64,000 nucleotides of DNA from Leifsonia sp. ALI-44-B (GCF_001984125.1 NZ_MTQL01000007.1:868001-932000), one strand, 5' to 3'. Shown: positions 26,901 to 34,003, counted from the stretch's first letter. Notes: a model not told the origin generated them from the letters alone. Translations and numbers: made by a program.

Positions 26901-26940
26901 CCGCGTCTGCGGGCGGCTGTGCCGGGTCCTCGGTCGTCAC
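23914..26940 (-). CDS. Large membrane protein with two DUF2207-like ectodomains
   Basis: A 1008-residue membrane protein. Helix 1 is at about 65-85 (FWALVAFAGIVLLVGPVI), an ectodomain spans 90-330, a helix sits near 335-355, two helices at 465-520 and another near 620. A second ectodomain spans 640-890, with three helices at the C-terminus. Both ectodomains follow the same order of blocks: a VEERI/TEEVSVSF strand, then a QGTHEF/TGTHDI strand, then a DLLKWDVFG/DRMAWGALL strand, so the gene contains an internal duplication of a DUF2207-like unit. Ordinary DUF2207 proteins are roughly 550-650 residues with one ectodomain. The start is a GTG at 26940 after GAAGA. The function of the family is not established; a cell-envelope role is likely. 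Confidence 0.8.
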   Translation of the reverse strand: MTTEDPAQPPADAAGADASDERILDPAPKHSPLWVVLSRWLLALETWLRSRGGPGLRYSLRGFWALVAFAGIVLLVGPVINKPLTLDDITEAASNVTDTWIARQFTADYRVTRTDDGRMDVQVEERITAQFPDASGDAGGGAGGGAGGERGIQRTLASQYQGHALTPDAIEATLDGKTLDVGRSDTPTQVQLTLEGDDTLQGTHEFVLRYNLHDLAFSSTDADTGRPVDLLKWDVFGPSWPQGLSGLDVSVTIPRDVDAQLIRQPRSSLTWLMAAGGVWLDPEPRSATGSPDDVTYRFISDENVPPHAHAGFVMSFEPGTFAMPPQTPLYWVQVYGPIAPLVFLALTFLLAFAARAVAWSDARGRPWFVAQHDPPSGISPHLAAQVLRRPRAAQLAAALSAAQRRGLDPDERASRFAAAARVARGTGTIGDLPLALLRSAVATERRTQLTMGLRRIPRGFVRDLFIAAPLALTVLQWGLLRQLSYQATLSVVWWPVAFVVLSSVLAVFVLAIALSARPLTRRGALVKQHLRGVGVYSERTQLTARGPIGDRLLPYAVLFGPPRQAGKRVSALIEGSIGETARSRESRGDFSSASSLSAGARTAIRGLSLLLVAGSIVAVAVLPNPYPGPAEYRSYSGDVPGTLYTKVQSLEAAAELTRADDGGARLAVTEEVSVSFGDEGARVPQFAQQWRGSIDGYDLGLEVSSVTVDGAPAKFSVTPDADTLLLATELSQVLTGTHDIRIEYSLTSPIVAAEDSSGIAVDRMAWGALLTGWANDANWGGDPAPSPLRLELRVPDELAAEQTSGGWNTSGSASSDISGAPGDAVIPFGEFEATPGTKVPSVEESSEAEGIQTHALDLKRNGESGYPSELTDADAGATLDFPAGTFDRPNTEQARTPEQQTAAAVTLAVFVLGGLGSVLGLAAAIAGALRNPRVFRRGVPRDLARWLLPAVVLSGAILFGWLSAQMPGDEPSFLPLALVTLASVVLGVTGLVLTRRALLPIASDGDPT

Positions 26941-26971
26941 TCTTCGAGTCTGGCACAGCGCCCGCGGTGGC

Positions 26972-27433
26972 TCAGGCCTCTTGGCTGCCTCTCGGTAGCG
27001 GGGCCTCGGCCCGGGAACGCATCAGCGGCGAGCACAACGCGCCGCACAGTGCCGCCCAAGCGATGTAAACCGCATAGTCGCGCAAGCTCAGGAAAAGCGA
27101 CGACGCCGACTGGTGAACGCCATTGAGCGGGCTCAGATTCAGGGCCATGAACAGCACGAACGGCAGGATGAGCGCCACGCCGGATAGCGCGCCCGCGAAC
27201 CAACTCGGGCGAGGGAACAGCAGCGGAATCGTGAACATGCCCCCGGCGTAGAAGAGTACGCCGAGCGCGCACCAACCGAACAGGGGGATGAACAGGAGGA
27301 AAGATGCGAAAAGAGACGTCCCCGGTCTTTCGTCGAAGCCGCCCGCGACGATAGCGATATTCCAGGCGACCAGCCCCAGCCAGGTCGCCGCGGTCGCCGC
27401 CACTGCGAAGACAGACATATTGACTAGTCGCAT
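26972..27433 (-). CDS. Four-helix membrane protein of unknown function
   Basis: A 153-residue protein with four clear hydrophobic segments, near residues 7-32, 42-70, 78-97 and 117-136. I do not recognise a family. A short acidic/basic C-terminus follows. It ends 31 bases before the DUF2207 gene on the same strand and may be its operon partner. Codon use is less extreme than in its neighbours. Confidence 0.65.
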   Translation of the reverse strand: MRLVNMSVFAVAATAATWLGLVAWNIAIVAGGFDERPGTSLFASFLLFIPLFGWCALGVLFYAGGMFTIPLLFPRPSWFAGALSGVALILPFVLFMALNLSPLNGVHQSASSLFLSLRDYAVYIAWAALCGALCSPLMRSRAEAPLPRGSQEA

Positions 27434-27555
27434 GTAATCCCCCCGACAATGGTCGCACGCCAGTCAGCGTTTACGACTACAGCGATTCCGCGGGCCTCGC
27501 CTGTCGTTCGAGTGCGGGCTGGGCCCCAACGCCAACGTCAACGCCCGCGCTCTCG

Positions 27556-27906
27556 TCAGAAGTCGCCGTCGTAATCCGAAGGGGCGGTGTCGTTGTCGTC
27601 GTCCGCGCCGTCGGTGGCTTCGCGCGGCTTCGGGGGGCGCAGGTTGCGGGTCTTCTCACGCATTGATTCCAGCGCGGCCTCGTCGTCGAGGTCGACGGCC
27701 CGGTCGAGCGCCGGCGAAGAGAACAGTTGGCTCGCGGGCCCGAGAAGCAACCGGGCTTCGCCGCGCAATGCTTCATCCGACAAGGCGGGGACGGTCACCA
27801 GATCCGACTTTCCGACGTTGGCCAGGGCCCGCGCATACTCGACGACGGCCGTGCAGATATCGTCTCCCAAAATGACGTATCCGCTCGCGTAGAAAAGTTT
27901 TTGCAT
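27556..27906 (-). CDS. Small acidic protein of unknown function
   Basis: A 116-residue soluble protein beginning MQKLFYASGYVILGDD. The first two thirds look folded (helical, with ALANVGKSDLVTVPAL and EARLLLGPASQLF). The C-terminal 35 residues are charged and end in an Asp-rich run, probably disordered. A strong GGGGGAAGG ribosome-binding site lies 8 bases before the ATG, which supports real expression. I recognise no family. It is 122 bases upstream of the four-helix protein on the same strand. Confidence 0.65.
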   Translation of the reverse strand: MQKLFYASGYVILGDDICTAVVEYARALANVGKSDLVTVPALSDEALRGEARLLLGPASQLFSSPALDRAVDLDDEAALESMREKTRNLRPPKPREATDGADDDNDTAPSDYDGDF

Positions 27907-28020
27907 CGTGTGGCCTTCCCCCGGTCCTCTACCAGATCTCTCTAAAACGGTAGATGACGGCCCGGCGCGTGCGTCAGGGGTTGACCCGCAAGGGTCCGGA
28001 AGCTATTTGGCGCCTCCGGA

Positions 28021-28608
28021 TCAGTGCTCGGGATGCAAGTTCGCGTCGGCCTCGACGATGCGCCACGACGTGAAGTGAACCGTGAGGTCGGCTCGCGATG
28101 GCGCGCAGCACATGGGGCCCGCCGTGACCGTCGCGTCGGGGTCGAGGGGTGCGACGCGAACGAGCCGCCAGGCCTCGTCGTCGACGCGGGCACGAATGGT
28201 GAGGGCATCCCCCGATCTGCTGGCGCGCACCGTGACGAGCCGGCCGTGCCAGCCGGGGATGGGGGAGAGTGACCAGTCGGACATGCCGCGCGTCACGACC
28301 GCGCCGAGGCTGTCTTCGCCGTCGCTGCGTTCGACGCCGGTCTTGATCCAGGTGGTGTCGTCGACCTTGACGAAGATGCCCGCTTGGTCGAACTGGGCCG
28401 AGAAGTCGAGGTGGAACGCGACCTCCATGGCCGAGTTTTGCTCGAACGGAACGAGCAGCGCGTGCTCGGTGTCGTGGATGAAGCCGTAGGACGTGATGCG
28501 CCAGGCGTCGCTCTCCTCGACCGCGGTCACGCGCATGCCGTCGTCGTCGATCTCCACGCGCGCCGGCGGTGTCGTCCAGGTGCCCGAGTTCCAGTCGATA
28601 TCGGTCAT
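28021..28608 (-). CDS. DUF1349 domain protein (concanavalin-like beta-sandwich)
   Basis: A 195-residue cytoplasmic protein matching the DUF1349 / YesU-like family. The start SGTWTTPP is followed by ITSYGFIHDTEHALLVP and DQAGIFVKVDDTTWIKTGVE, then LGAVVTRGMSDWS and a final TSWRI. These proteins have a jelly-roll related to carbohydrate-binding lectin folds; some sit in sugar loci, but the role here is not clear. The ATG at 28608 is used because AGAGGA is about 8 bases upstream; an open extension to 28662 has no family similarity. It is divergent from the acetyltransferase gene. Confidence 0.85.
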   Translation of the reverse strand: MTDIDWNSGTWTTPPARVEIDDDGMRVTAVEESDAWRITSYGFIHDTEHALLVPFEQNSAMEVAFHLDFSAQFDQAGIFVKVDDTTWIKTGVERSDGEDSLGAVVTRGMSDWSLSPIPGWHGRLVTVRASRSGDALTIRARVDDEAWRLVRVAPLDPDATVTAGPMCCAPSRADLTVHFTSWRIVEADANLHPEH

Positions 28609-28656
28609 GGCGGATGTCCTCTCCTCAGCGCGGCCCGGCCGGCCACGGCCCCCAGC

Positions 28657-28668
28657 GTACACTTGTAC
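28657..28668. promoter_or_regulatory. TetR operator-like dyad GTACA-CT-TGTAC
   Basis: A perfect 5+2+5 inverted repeat ends two bases before the ATG of the acetyltransferase gene. A TACACT inside it (28658-28663) is placed as a -10 box for a transcript starting at the ATG, and no ribosome-binding site is present, so the mRNA may be leaderless and the repressor would sit on the promoter. The downstream TetR gene is the obvious candidate regulator. Confidence 0.45.
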
Positions 28669-28670
28669 AC

Positions 28671-29264
28671 ATGACGATCGACCACTTCCCCGGAGATTCC
28701 CGCAGCAACTACGAGCGGATGCTCGCCGGTGACGACTACATCGCCGACGACCCCGAGATGGCGCGCCGGGCCGGCCGTGCGGATCGCCTGGCCGACGCCT
28801 ACTATCGAGCCACGCTCGCGGACGAGGCGGCCGCCCGTCCCCTGCTCGTCGAGCTTCTCGGCTCGCTCGGCCCGGACGCCGTCGTCAAGCCGCCTCTCTT
28901 CGTGGACTACGGCGAGCACATCCGCATCGGCGCGCGCACGTTCGTCAACTACAACCTCACGGCCCTCGACGTCGCCGCCATCACCATCGGCGAGGACTGC
29001 CAGATCGGCCCGAACGTGCAACTGCTCACGCCGACGCATCCCGTCGAGGCGCAGCCCCGCCGCGACAAGATCGAGGGCGCCAAACCCATCACGATCGGCG
29101 ACAACGTGTGGCTGGGCGGCGGCGTCATCGTGTGCCCGGGCGTGACCATCGGGTCGGACAGCGTGATCGGCGCCGGCTCGGTCGTCACGCGCGACATCCC
29201 GGCCGGCGTGGTCGCGGTCGGCAACCCGGCCCGCGTCATCCGCGCCATCGACGAGTCGCGGTGA
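28671..29264 (+). CDS. Sugar O-acetyltransferase (maltose/galactoside acetyltransferase family)
   Basis: A 197-residue left-handed beta-helix acetyltransferase of the Maa/LacA group, transferring acetyl from acetyl-CoA to a sugar hydroxyl. The N-terminal Mac domain (YERMLAGDDYIADDPEM) is present, followed by hexapeptide repeats with the catalytic His in LLTPTHPVEA and the typical IGDNVWLGGGVIVCPGVTIG. The start at 28671 matches the family N-terminus. Its stop overlaps the TetR start (GTGA). The physiological acceptor of such enzymes is usually unknown. Confidence 0.93.
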   Translation: MTIDHFPGDSRSNYERMLAGDDYIADDPEMARRAGRADRLADAYYRATLADEAAARPLLVELLGSLGPDAVVKPPLFVDYGEHIRIGARTFVNYNLTALDVAAITIGEDCQIGPNVQLLTPTHPVEAQPRRDKIEGAKPITIGDNVWLGGGVIVCPGVTIGSDSVIGAGSVVTRDIPAGVVAVGNPARVIRAIDESR

Positions 29265-29824
29265 CGTCGGCAGGCCCTGAGCGGGCCACGCGCCGCACCG
29301 ACCCGCACCGACGGGAGCGCGTCATCGAAGCCTGCCTCGACGTCATCGCCGACGTCGGGGTCGACGGCACGACCCACCGTCGTGTGGCCGCCGCGGCCGA
29401 CGTCCCACTCGGGTCCATGACCTACCATTTCACCGGCATGGACGAGCTCCTGCGCGAGGCTTTCACGCTCTTCGCCGATCAGGTCGCAACGCAATTCGCG
29501 CGCCGACTGGACAGCGCGACATCCGACGAGGGCGCCGAACGCGCCGTGGTCGACATCATCTTGCACGACACCTTCGGCACCGACCGCGATCTCGTCCTCA
29601 CCCACGAGCTCTACACGCTCGCGGCCCGCCGGCCCGAATACCGAACGATCACGCAAACGTGGATGGCTCGCAGCCGCGCGGCTCTCGAGCGGCACTTCGA
29701 CCCGTCGACCGCGCGCCTGCTCGACGCCCTGATCGAGGGGCTCACCATCCACCGCGCCCTCGACGTGACGCGGCCGGATGATGCACTCGTCGTCGAGGCC
29801 GTGCGCCGCATCCTGCGCCCTTGA
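29261..29824 (+). CDS. TetR-family transcriptional regulator
   Basis: A 187-residue regulator. The HTH lies at about 20-65 (RERVIEACLDVIADVG, then RRVAAAADVPLGSMTYHF with the usual Y-x-F close). A C-terminal ligand domain follows. It starts at GTG 29261, overlapping the acetyltransferase stop by four bases; an earlier open stretch lies inside that gene and is not used. It probably controls its own operon through the dyad at 28657-28668. Confidence 0.92.
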   Translation: MTSAGPERATRRTDPHRRERVIEACLDVIADVGVDGTTHRRVAAAADVPLGSMTYHFTGMDELLREAFTLFADQVATQFARRLDSATSDEGAERAVVDIILHDTFGTDRDLVLTHELYTLAARRPEYRTITQTWMARSRAALERHFDPSTARLLDALIEGLTIHRALDVTRPDDALVVEAVRRILRP

Positions 29825-29924
29825 TCGGCCGGGTGCGGTCACCCATCGGCCACGACAAGGCCGAGGATGACTGGCTCCCAGGCGTTCGAGGTGCTCGCTC
29901 GCCGGGAGGCCAGACCGCAGGGGG

Positions 29925-30956
29925 TCAGGCTGCGGTCGTGACGGTGCGGTACTGAGGCTGCGCGCGGAGCAGGATGCTCGCCGCGCCCACGAAAGCCGCG
30001 ACGGTGACGACCACCGCCGCCACGAGAACCGCCCCCGCGGGGTGAGCGACAGACTGGCCGACGAAAGCCTGATAGGTGAGCAAAACGGTTGCCAGCGCAT
30101 ACGCTGCCGCGGCGACGGCCACGATCCGCGTCTGCGTGTCTGATCGGCGCAGGCGGGGGATGCGCGCGCCGACGACGCTCACGAGCAGGGCGAAGAGCGG
30201 GAGGATCTGGAGCGCGTGCATGCCGACGAAGTGCGCGACACGGTAGTCGCCGCCGACGAGACTCCAGCCGAGGATCGGTAGGCCGGGCCCGCCGTCCGCG
30301 ATACCGACCGCGTGGGCGCCGATGATCCCGGTGGGCTCGGTGAGTTGGCTCGGGGTCGGACCCGTCATGAGGAAGGCGACGCCGATGCCCACGAGCGCTA
30401 TGGCGGCGCCGGCTCGAACGGCGAGGGTGAGCGCCGGGGTCGGCAGGCGAAGGAAGACGAGCGCCACCGAGGTGAGGAAGGTCGCCAGGTACATGATCGT
30501 GATCGAGACGGCCATGATGGCCCAGACGATGACGTGCACGCCATCCGACACGTTGAAGTGGCTCGTCGTGCCGGTCGCCGCGGCCCACACGATGAGCACC
30601 TGTTCGATCGCCAGGGTGACGGCGATGACGGTGCCGAGGCGCCGCGCAAACTTCTGCCAGCGCGGCAAGTGGGCGATGAGCCACGCCCAGGTCACGGTGT
30701 AGAGCAGGATCGACAGCGAGAACTTGAGCGGCTTCGCCCAGGCCGGAGCGCCGAGGATGACGCGCGGGTCGAGCCACATTCCGACGAGCGCGATGACGGC
30801 GCAGACGGCCATGAGTGCCGCGACCGTCATGAGCGGCGGATGCCAGGCGGAGGCGCGGCGAAGAGTCGCGCTGAGGGGGCGACCGCCGTTGGAGCCGGAG
30901 CCGGGGCCTACTCCGGCGTCGTCGCCCGCTGGTGTGAGGGTGGCGTGGATCGTCAT
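29925..30956 (-). CDS. Polytopic membrane protein coupled to a MerR regulator
   Basis: A 343-residue membrane protein with about eight to nine helices after a 40-residue cytoplasmic Gly/Ser/Pro-rich start. Motifs include LDPRVILGAPAWAKPLKFSL and GDYRVAHFVGMHALQILPLF; the histidines in the latter lie in a helix. I recognise the general type (actinobacterial membrane proteins of unknown function with HFVGMHALQ) but cannot give an activity. The ATG overlaps the MerR stop (ATGA), so expression follows that regulator. Confidence 0.8.
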   Translation of the reverse strand: MTIHATLTPAGDDAGVGPGSGSNGGRPLSATLRRASAWHPPLMTVAALMAVCAVIALVGMWLDPRVILGAPAWAKPLKFSLSILLYTVTWAWLIAHLPRWQKFARRLGTVIAVTLAIEQVLIVWAAATGTTSHFNVSDGVHVIVWAIMAVSITIMYLATFLTSVALVFLRLPTPALTLAVRAGAAIALVGIGVAFLMTGPTPSQLTEPTGIIGAHAVGIADGGPGLPILGWSLVGGDYRVAHFVGMHALQILPLFALLVSVVGARIPRLRRSDTQTRIVAVAAAAYALATVLLTYQAFVGQSVAHPAGAVLVAAVVVTVAAFVGAASILLRAQPQYRTVTTAA

Positions 30957-31624
30957 GATTGGGCGCCTTCGATGTCGGCGCCGGCAGGTGAAGCATGATC
31001 GCTCACCGGGAAGAGGTCGTGCATCGCGTCCTGCTGCGCGAGGCGGCGGAGCCCCGCGAACAGCGGATCGCCGAGCACGGTGCCGACCACCATCAACTCC
31101 GCGATGGCGTCGCGCTCCTGGCGGCCGTGCAGCGCGGCGACATCTGCCCGCGCGGCGGTCGCGGCCGCGTTCAGGTAGGCATCCAGGTAGGCGTCGGGGG
31201 CATCGAATCCGATCGTGCGAAGCCCGTCTAGCGCCCGGGCGGCCGCCTCGAGGCCGGGGTTGTCCGAGGTCGAGCACCAGCCGGCCGCCGACACGCGCCC
31301 CTCGATGCGGTCTCGTGATTCCTGGCTGGCTCCGTTGTCCTGTGCTCGACTGCTCGTCATCGCATATTGCGCGGCGGCGAAGACTTCGGCCAGGGGAGCC
31401 GTGTCGGCGTCGAGCACGGCCAGGACCTGCTTGGTCACGGCCACCGACAGGCCGCCGGTCTCCAAGAGCGCGCGAACCAGTCGAACGCGCTCGACGTGTC
31501 GCGTGTCGTAGGTGGTCTGGTTGGGCGCCGACTTCTCGCCCGGGGGCAAGAGGCCTTCGCGTTGGTAATACTTCACGGCCGTCAACGGGACGGAGGCGGC
31601 TTGGGCAACTTCGGATATTCGCAC
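30953..31624 (-). CDS. MerR-family transcriptional regulator
   Basis: A 223-residue regulator with a standard MerR N-terminus: RISEVAQAASVPLTAVKYYQ, then REGLLPPGEKSAPNQTTYD and the wing with RHVERVRLVRALLETGGLSV. The C-terminal 150 residues are an effector region without metal-binding cysteine clusters. The start is a GTG at 31624. A perfect 15-bp palindrome begins six bases upstream, as expected for autoregulation. The stop overlaps the membrane protein gene. Confidence 0.92.
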   Translation of the reverse strand: MRISEVAQAASVPLTAVKYYQREGLLPPGEKSAPNQTTYDTRHVERVRLVRALLETGGLSVAVTKQVLAVLDADTAPLAEVFAAAQYAMTSSRAQDNGASQESRDRIEGRVSAAGWCSTSDNPGLEAAARALDGLRTIGFDAPDAYLDAYLNAAATAARADVAALHGRQERDAIAELMVVGTVLGDPLFAGLRRLAQQDAMHDLFPVSDHASPAGADIEGAQS

Positions 31625-31629
31625 TCTCC

Positions 31630-31644
31630 GATAGTGCCACTATC
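31630..31644. promoter_or_regulatory. MerR operator: perfect palindrome GATAGTG-C-CACTATC
   Basis: Seven-base arms around a single base, located 6 bases before the MerR start codon. It lies in the promoter region of the MerR-membrane protein operon, which matches the spacer-binding habit of MerR proteins. Confidence 0.7.
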
Positions 31645-31762
31645 TATTCAGAGACACAAGAGGTGAGGCGTCCGAACTCGCATAATCATCAGCTTCCCGC
31701 CCCTTTGCCGTCACCTACGCCGTGAAAGTTCTCGCCGGGCGACCGCGGGCGCCTCGCGATAA

Positions 31763-32080
31763 TTACTGGTCGCCCAGGGCCTCGGCGGCCAGCCGCTGCA
31801 GGGCCAGGATGTGAGCGTCGAACGTGTATTGCCCGAGCGGCGTCAGGCTGAGCGTGGTCGTGAGGCGCTTGTCGGTGCGGCTCGAGGACGTCGACTTCTT
31901 CGCCGTGACGAAGCCGAGCTCGACCAGGCTGCGGACCGTCTTCGAGAGGTTCGCCTCCGACAACCTGAGCGTGTCTTTCAGGACCGAGAACTCGGCGCTG
32001 TCCACGGGGCGCAGCAGGCCGCATATCCGCAGGCGGTTCGGTGCATGGATCGCTTCGGAGAAGCGGGCGTCATCGGCCAC
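31763..32080 (-). CDS. Small winged-helix transcriptional regulator
   Basis: A 105-residue DNA-binding protein of the MarR/HTH_27 type: DARFSEAIHAPNRLRICGLL opens it, FSVLKDTLRLSEANLSKTVR contains the recognition helix, and SLTPLGQYTFDAHI closes it. I start it at GTG 32080 because GGGAG lies seven bases upstream and family members begin just before this region; an ATG at 32110 would lengthen the overlap with the preceding gene. With this start it overlaps the membrane protein gene by 11 bases. Regulator-plus-small-membrane-protein pairs of this kind are common in actinobacteria and are usually self-regulating. Confidence 0.85.
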   Translation of the reverse strand: MADDARFSEAIHAPNRLRICGLLRPVDSAEFSVLKDTLRLSEANLSKTVRSLVELGFVTAKKSTSSSRTDKRLTTTLSLTPLGQYTFDAHILALQRLAAEALGDQ

Positions 32081-32552
32081 GCCGCAGCTCCCGGTCGAAG
32101 GCACGGTCATAGGCGCGGCCGCCCAGCCACATCACCAGGAACGCCGCCAGGGCGCTCGCCGGAATCCACACGCCGTTGCCGGTGGCGGCGAGGGCGAACG
32201 ACACTCCGAGCAGCAGGACGATGACGACACCCATGACGACGGCGACGGTGAGGCTGCGCGGTCCGGCCGTGTGGGTGATCGTCACGCCCGTCTTCTTTTG
32301 ATAGGCCAGCGCGAGGAAGACGATGCCGAGCGAGGCGAACGTGACCAGCAGGGATTGCCACATCGTTCCGGTGCCGATGGGCGAGCCGACGATGGCGGCG
32401 GTCGCCAGGCTGAGCAGTGGGTAGTACCAGCGCGGCGTCGCGACCCGATCCGCCAGGGCCGAACGATCGGACTGGAGCGCGCCCAATGCTTCGCGAGCTT
32501 CCCGGTTGCGGTCATCGGCGGGGAATTGAGAGCCTTCGTAGTGACTTTCCAT
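32070..32552 (-). CDS. Four-helix membrane protein paired with winged-helix regulator
   Basis: A 160-residue protein with four hydrophobic segments in its last 110 residues (starting WYYPLLSLATAAIVGSPIG) after an acidic N-terminus (ESHYEGSQ, then EAREALGALQ). The start is uncertain: ATG codons at 32552, 32564 and 32576 are all in frame and none has a good ribosome-binding site. I chose 32552. A dyad at 32546-32560 overlaps this start. The function is unknown; it is translationally coupled to the regulator. Confidence 0.75.
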   Translation of the reverse strand: MESHYEGSQFPADDRNREAREALGALQSDRSALADRVATPRWYYPLLSLATAAIVGSPIGTGTMWQSLLVTFASLGIVFLALAYQKKTGVTITHTAGPRSLTVAVVMGVVIVLLLGVSFALAATGNGVWIPASALAAFLVMWLGGRAYDRAFDRELRRGR

Positions 32553-32560
32553 GTTGGAAA
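32546..32560. promoter_or_regulatory. Palindrome TTTCCA-TGT-TGGAAA at the membrane protein start
   Basis: Perfect 6+3+6 inverted repeat over the likely start codon of the membrane protein-wHTH pair. It may be the operator of the small winged-helix regulator. Confidence 0.45.
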
Positions 32561-32574
32561 CCATTTCACATGCC

Positions 32575-32600
32575 ATCCGGTTAAGCAATAGCTTCCGGAT
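32575..32600 (-). terminator. Bulged hairpin after the SDR gene
   Basis: Arms ATCCGG-(TT)-AAGC and GCTT-CCGGAT pair over 10 bp with a two-base bulge and an AATA loop, starting 8 bases beyond the SDR stop on the minus strand. No T tract follows, so termination is tentative. Confidence 0.4.
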
Positions 32601-32608
32601 GTCACAGC

Positions 32609-33373
32609 TCACGCCTTGTCGCGGAACATCCTCTCGGCGATGCGCAGTCCCGTTCGAGTGGGGAGGACTCGCGCGAGCGCCGCCAGCATCCTGTTGCTCC
32701 GGCCATCCACCACCGACGGCGCCGAACCGTCGAGTGCCGCCCACGCCGTGTCGACGACATCCTGGGGCTGACGCTTCCCCTTCGCCGCACCGGGGTTCAT
32801 GGGCGTCACGGTATCGCCGGGGGACACCGACAGAACGCGGATGCCGTGCTTCCGGTTCTCCTCAGAGATCGCCTCGCTGAACAGGCGCACGTAGGACTTC
32901 GAGGCCCCATAGGCGGCGAGGTAGGGCGTCGCTTGATAACCCGCGACGCTCGCGATGTTGATGATCACGCCACGCCCGGCAACCCGCATCCGGATGATCG
33001 CGGCCTGGTTCACCAGCGTCAGTGCGGCGATATTGAGGTCGATCATGCTGCGCAAGGCGGCAGGGTCGATGCGCGTCAGGTCTCCCTCGGGCGCGGAGCC
33101 CGCGCTGAAGATCACATGGTCCAGACGGGGCAGTTTCGCGATCGCCTCGACGAGCGCGGCGACATCCCACGCCTGCGAGAGGTCTCCCGCGTGCACGACG
33201 ACCTCGCTTCCGTGCGTGGCGGACAACTCGCCGGCGAGGGATTCGAGGGCGTCTCGTGATCGCGCGACGATGACCAGGTCGAATCCCTTCGCGGCGTAGT
33301 CGAGGGCGAACTGCCGTCCGATGCCGGAACTCGCCCCCGTGATCAGGGCAACGGGACGAAGAGATGCGGGCAT
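32609..33373 (-). CDS. SDR-family oxidoreductase
   Basis: A 254-residue short-chain dehydrogenase of the DltE/YqjQ-like classical group. The cofactor motif TGASSGIG is at residues 13-20, the HVIFSAG segment stands in place of NNAG, and the catalytic residues are in NIASVAG (Ser) and YGASK (Tyr, Lys). The C-terminal region after SPGDTVTPM is longer than in minimal SDRs and may contact a hydrophobic substrate. AAGGA lies seven bases before the ATG. It is divergent from a TetR gene, with two perfect palindromes between them, so it is very likely that regulator's target. Confidence 0.92.
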   Translation of the reverse strand: MPASLRPVALITGASSGIGRQFALDYAAKGFDLVIVARSRDALESLAGELSATHGSEVVVHAGDLSQAWDVAALVEAIAKLPRLDHVIFSAGSAPEGDLTRIDPAALRSMIDLNIAALTLVNQAAIIRMRVAGRGVIINIASVAGYQATPYLAAYGASKSYVRLFSEAISEENRKHGIRVLSVSPGDTVTPMNPGAAKGKRQPQDVVDTAWAALDGSAPSVVDGRSNRMLAALARVLPTRTGLRIAERMFRDKA

Positions 33374-33381
33374 CTCATTCC

Positions 33382-33397
33382 TTTCACTCGAGTGAAA
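33382..33397. promoter_or_regulatory. 16-bp perfect palindrome (operator 1 of SDR/TetR gap)
   Basis: TTTCACTC-GAGTGAAA, located just downstream of a TATAGT -10 box (minus strand, 33397-33402) of the SDR gene. It covers the expected transcription start, a typical repressor position. Confidence 0.65.
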
Positions 33398-33404
33398 CTA
33401 TAAA

Positions 33405-33419
33405 CGGATAGGCTATCCG
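33405..33419. promoter_or_regulatory. 15-bp perfect palindrome (operator 2 of SDR/TetR gap)
   Basis: CGGATAG-G-CTATCCG, within the spacer upstream of the same -10 box. Its sequence differs from operator 1, so the two may bind different proteins. Confidence 0.6.
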
Positions 33420-33454
33420 AATGGAGAGTCTATACGCTTCGCTAGAGTGGAAGG

Positions 33455-34003
33455 GTGGAAACGCAGCGAAGAGATGTCGTGCGCAACCGGCAGCGCATAC
33501 TGGATGCCGCGGCGGCCGCCCACGCGCGCGGCGAGGCCCTGGCGCTCAACGCGATCGCCCGCGCGGCTGACACGGGCGTGGCCACGGTCTACCGTCACTT
33601 CGCCTCGGTGGAGGCGCTCGAAGAAACCCTCGTCTGGGATCGGTTCGACGAACTCCGCGCCATGCTCCAACCGGCGAGTGCGGCATCCATCGACTCGGTG
33701 CTCGAGAAGTACTTCGCGCTTCTCCTGGGAGACCAGCTCTTCGAGACGGTGATTTCACGGTCCGAATGCGCCCTCGAGCGCACCGCAGAGCTGCGCGACG
33801 AGTTGATCGAGGCTTTGTCGTCCTTCATGGAGCGCGAGGCGGCACGTGGCGGCCTTCGCGCGGACCTGGAGCCGAGCGACCTCTTGGCGCTGCTGTGCGG
33901 TCTCGCCTACTCGGCGCGCACCCTCGGGGCAACGGCCGACGACCCCCGCGGCCGGACGCTGTTCGGCGTCCTGATGTCCGGCCTCCGCCCGCCGCGGTCG
34001 TAA
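33455..34003 (+). CDS. TetR-family transcriptional regulator
   Basis: A 182-residue regulator: NRQRILDAAAAAHARGEAL, then AIARAADTGVATVYRHF with a good recognition helix, and a C-terminal domain. The GTG start at 33455 lies six bases after a TAGAGT (33443-33448), which would place transcription at the GTG itself; a leaderless message is likely because no ribosome-binding site is spaced correctly. Family members usually have 8-15 residues before the first helix, which this start gives. It is divergent from the SDR gene. Confidence 0.9.
   Translation: METQRRDVVRNRQRILDAAAAAHARGEALALNAIARAADTGVATVYRHFASVEALEETLVWDRFDELRAMLQPASAASIDSVLEKYFALLLGDQLFETVISRSECALERTAELRDELIEALSSFMEREAARGGLRADLEPSDLLALLCGLAYSARTLGATADDPRGRTLFGVLMSGLRPPRS

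Noticed and set aside
26937-27458. 173-codon frame overlapping the four-helix protein
   Set aside because: It is another frame of the same strand with Arg-rich text; the helix-rich frame is the credible one.
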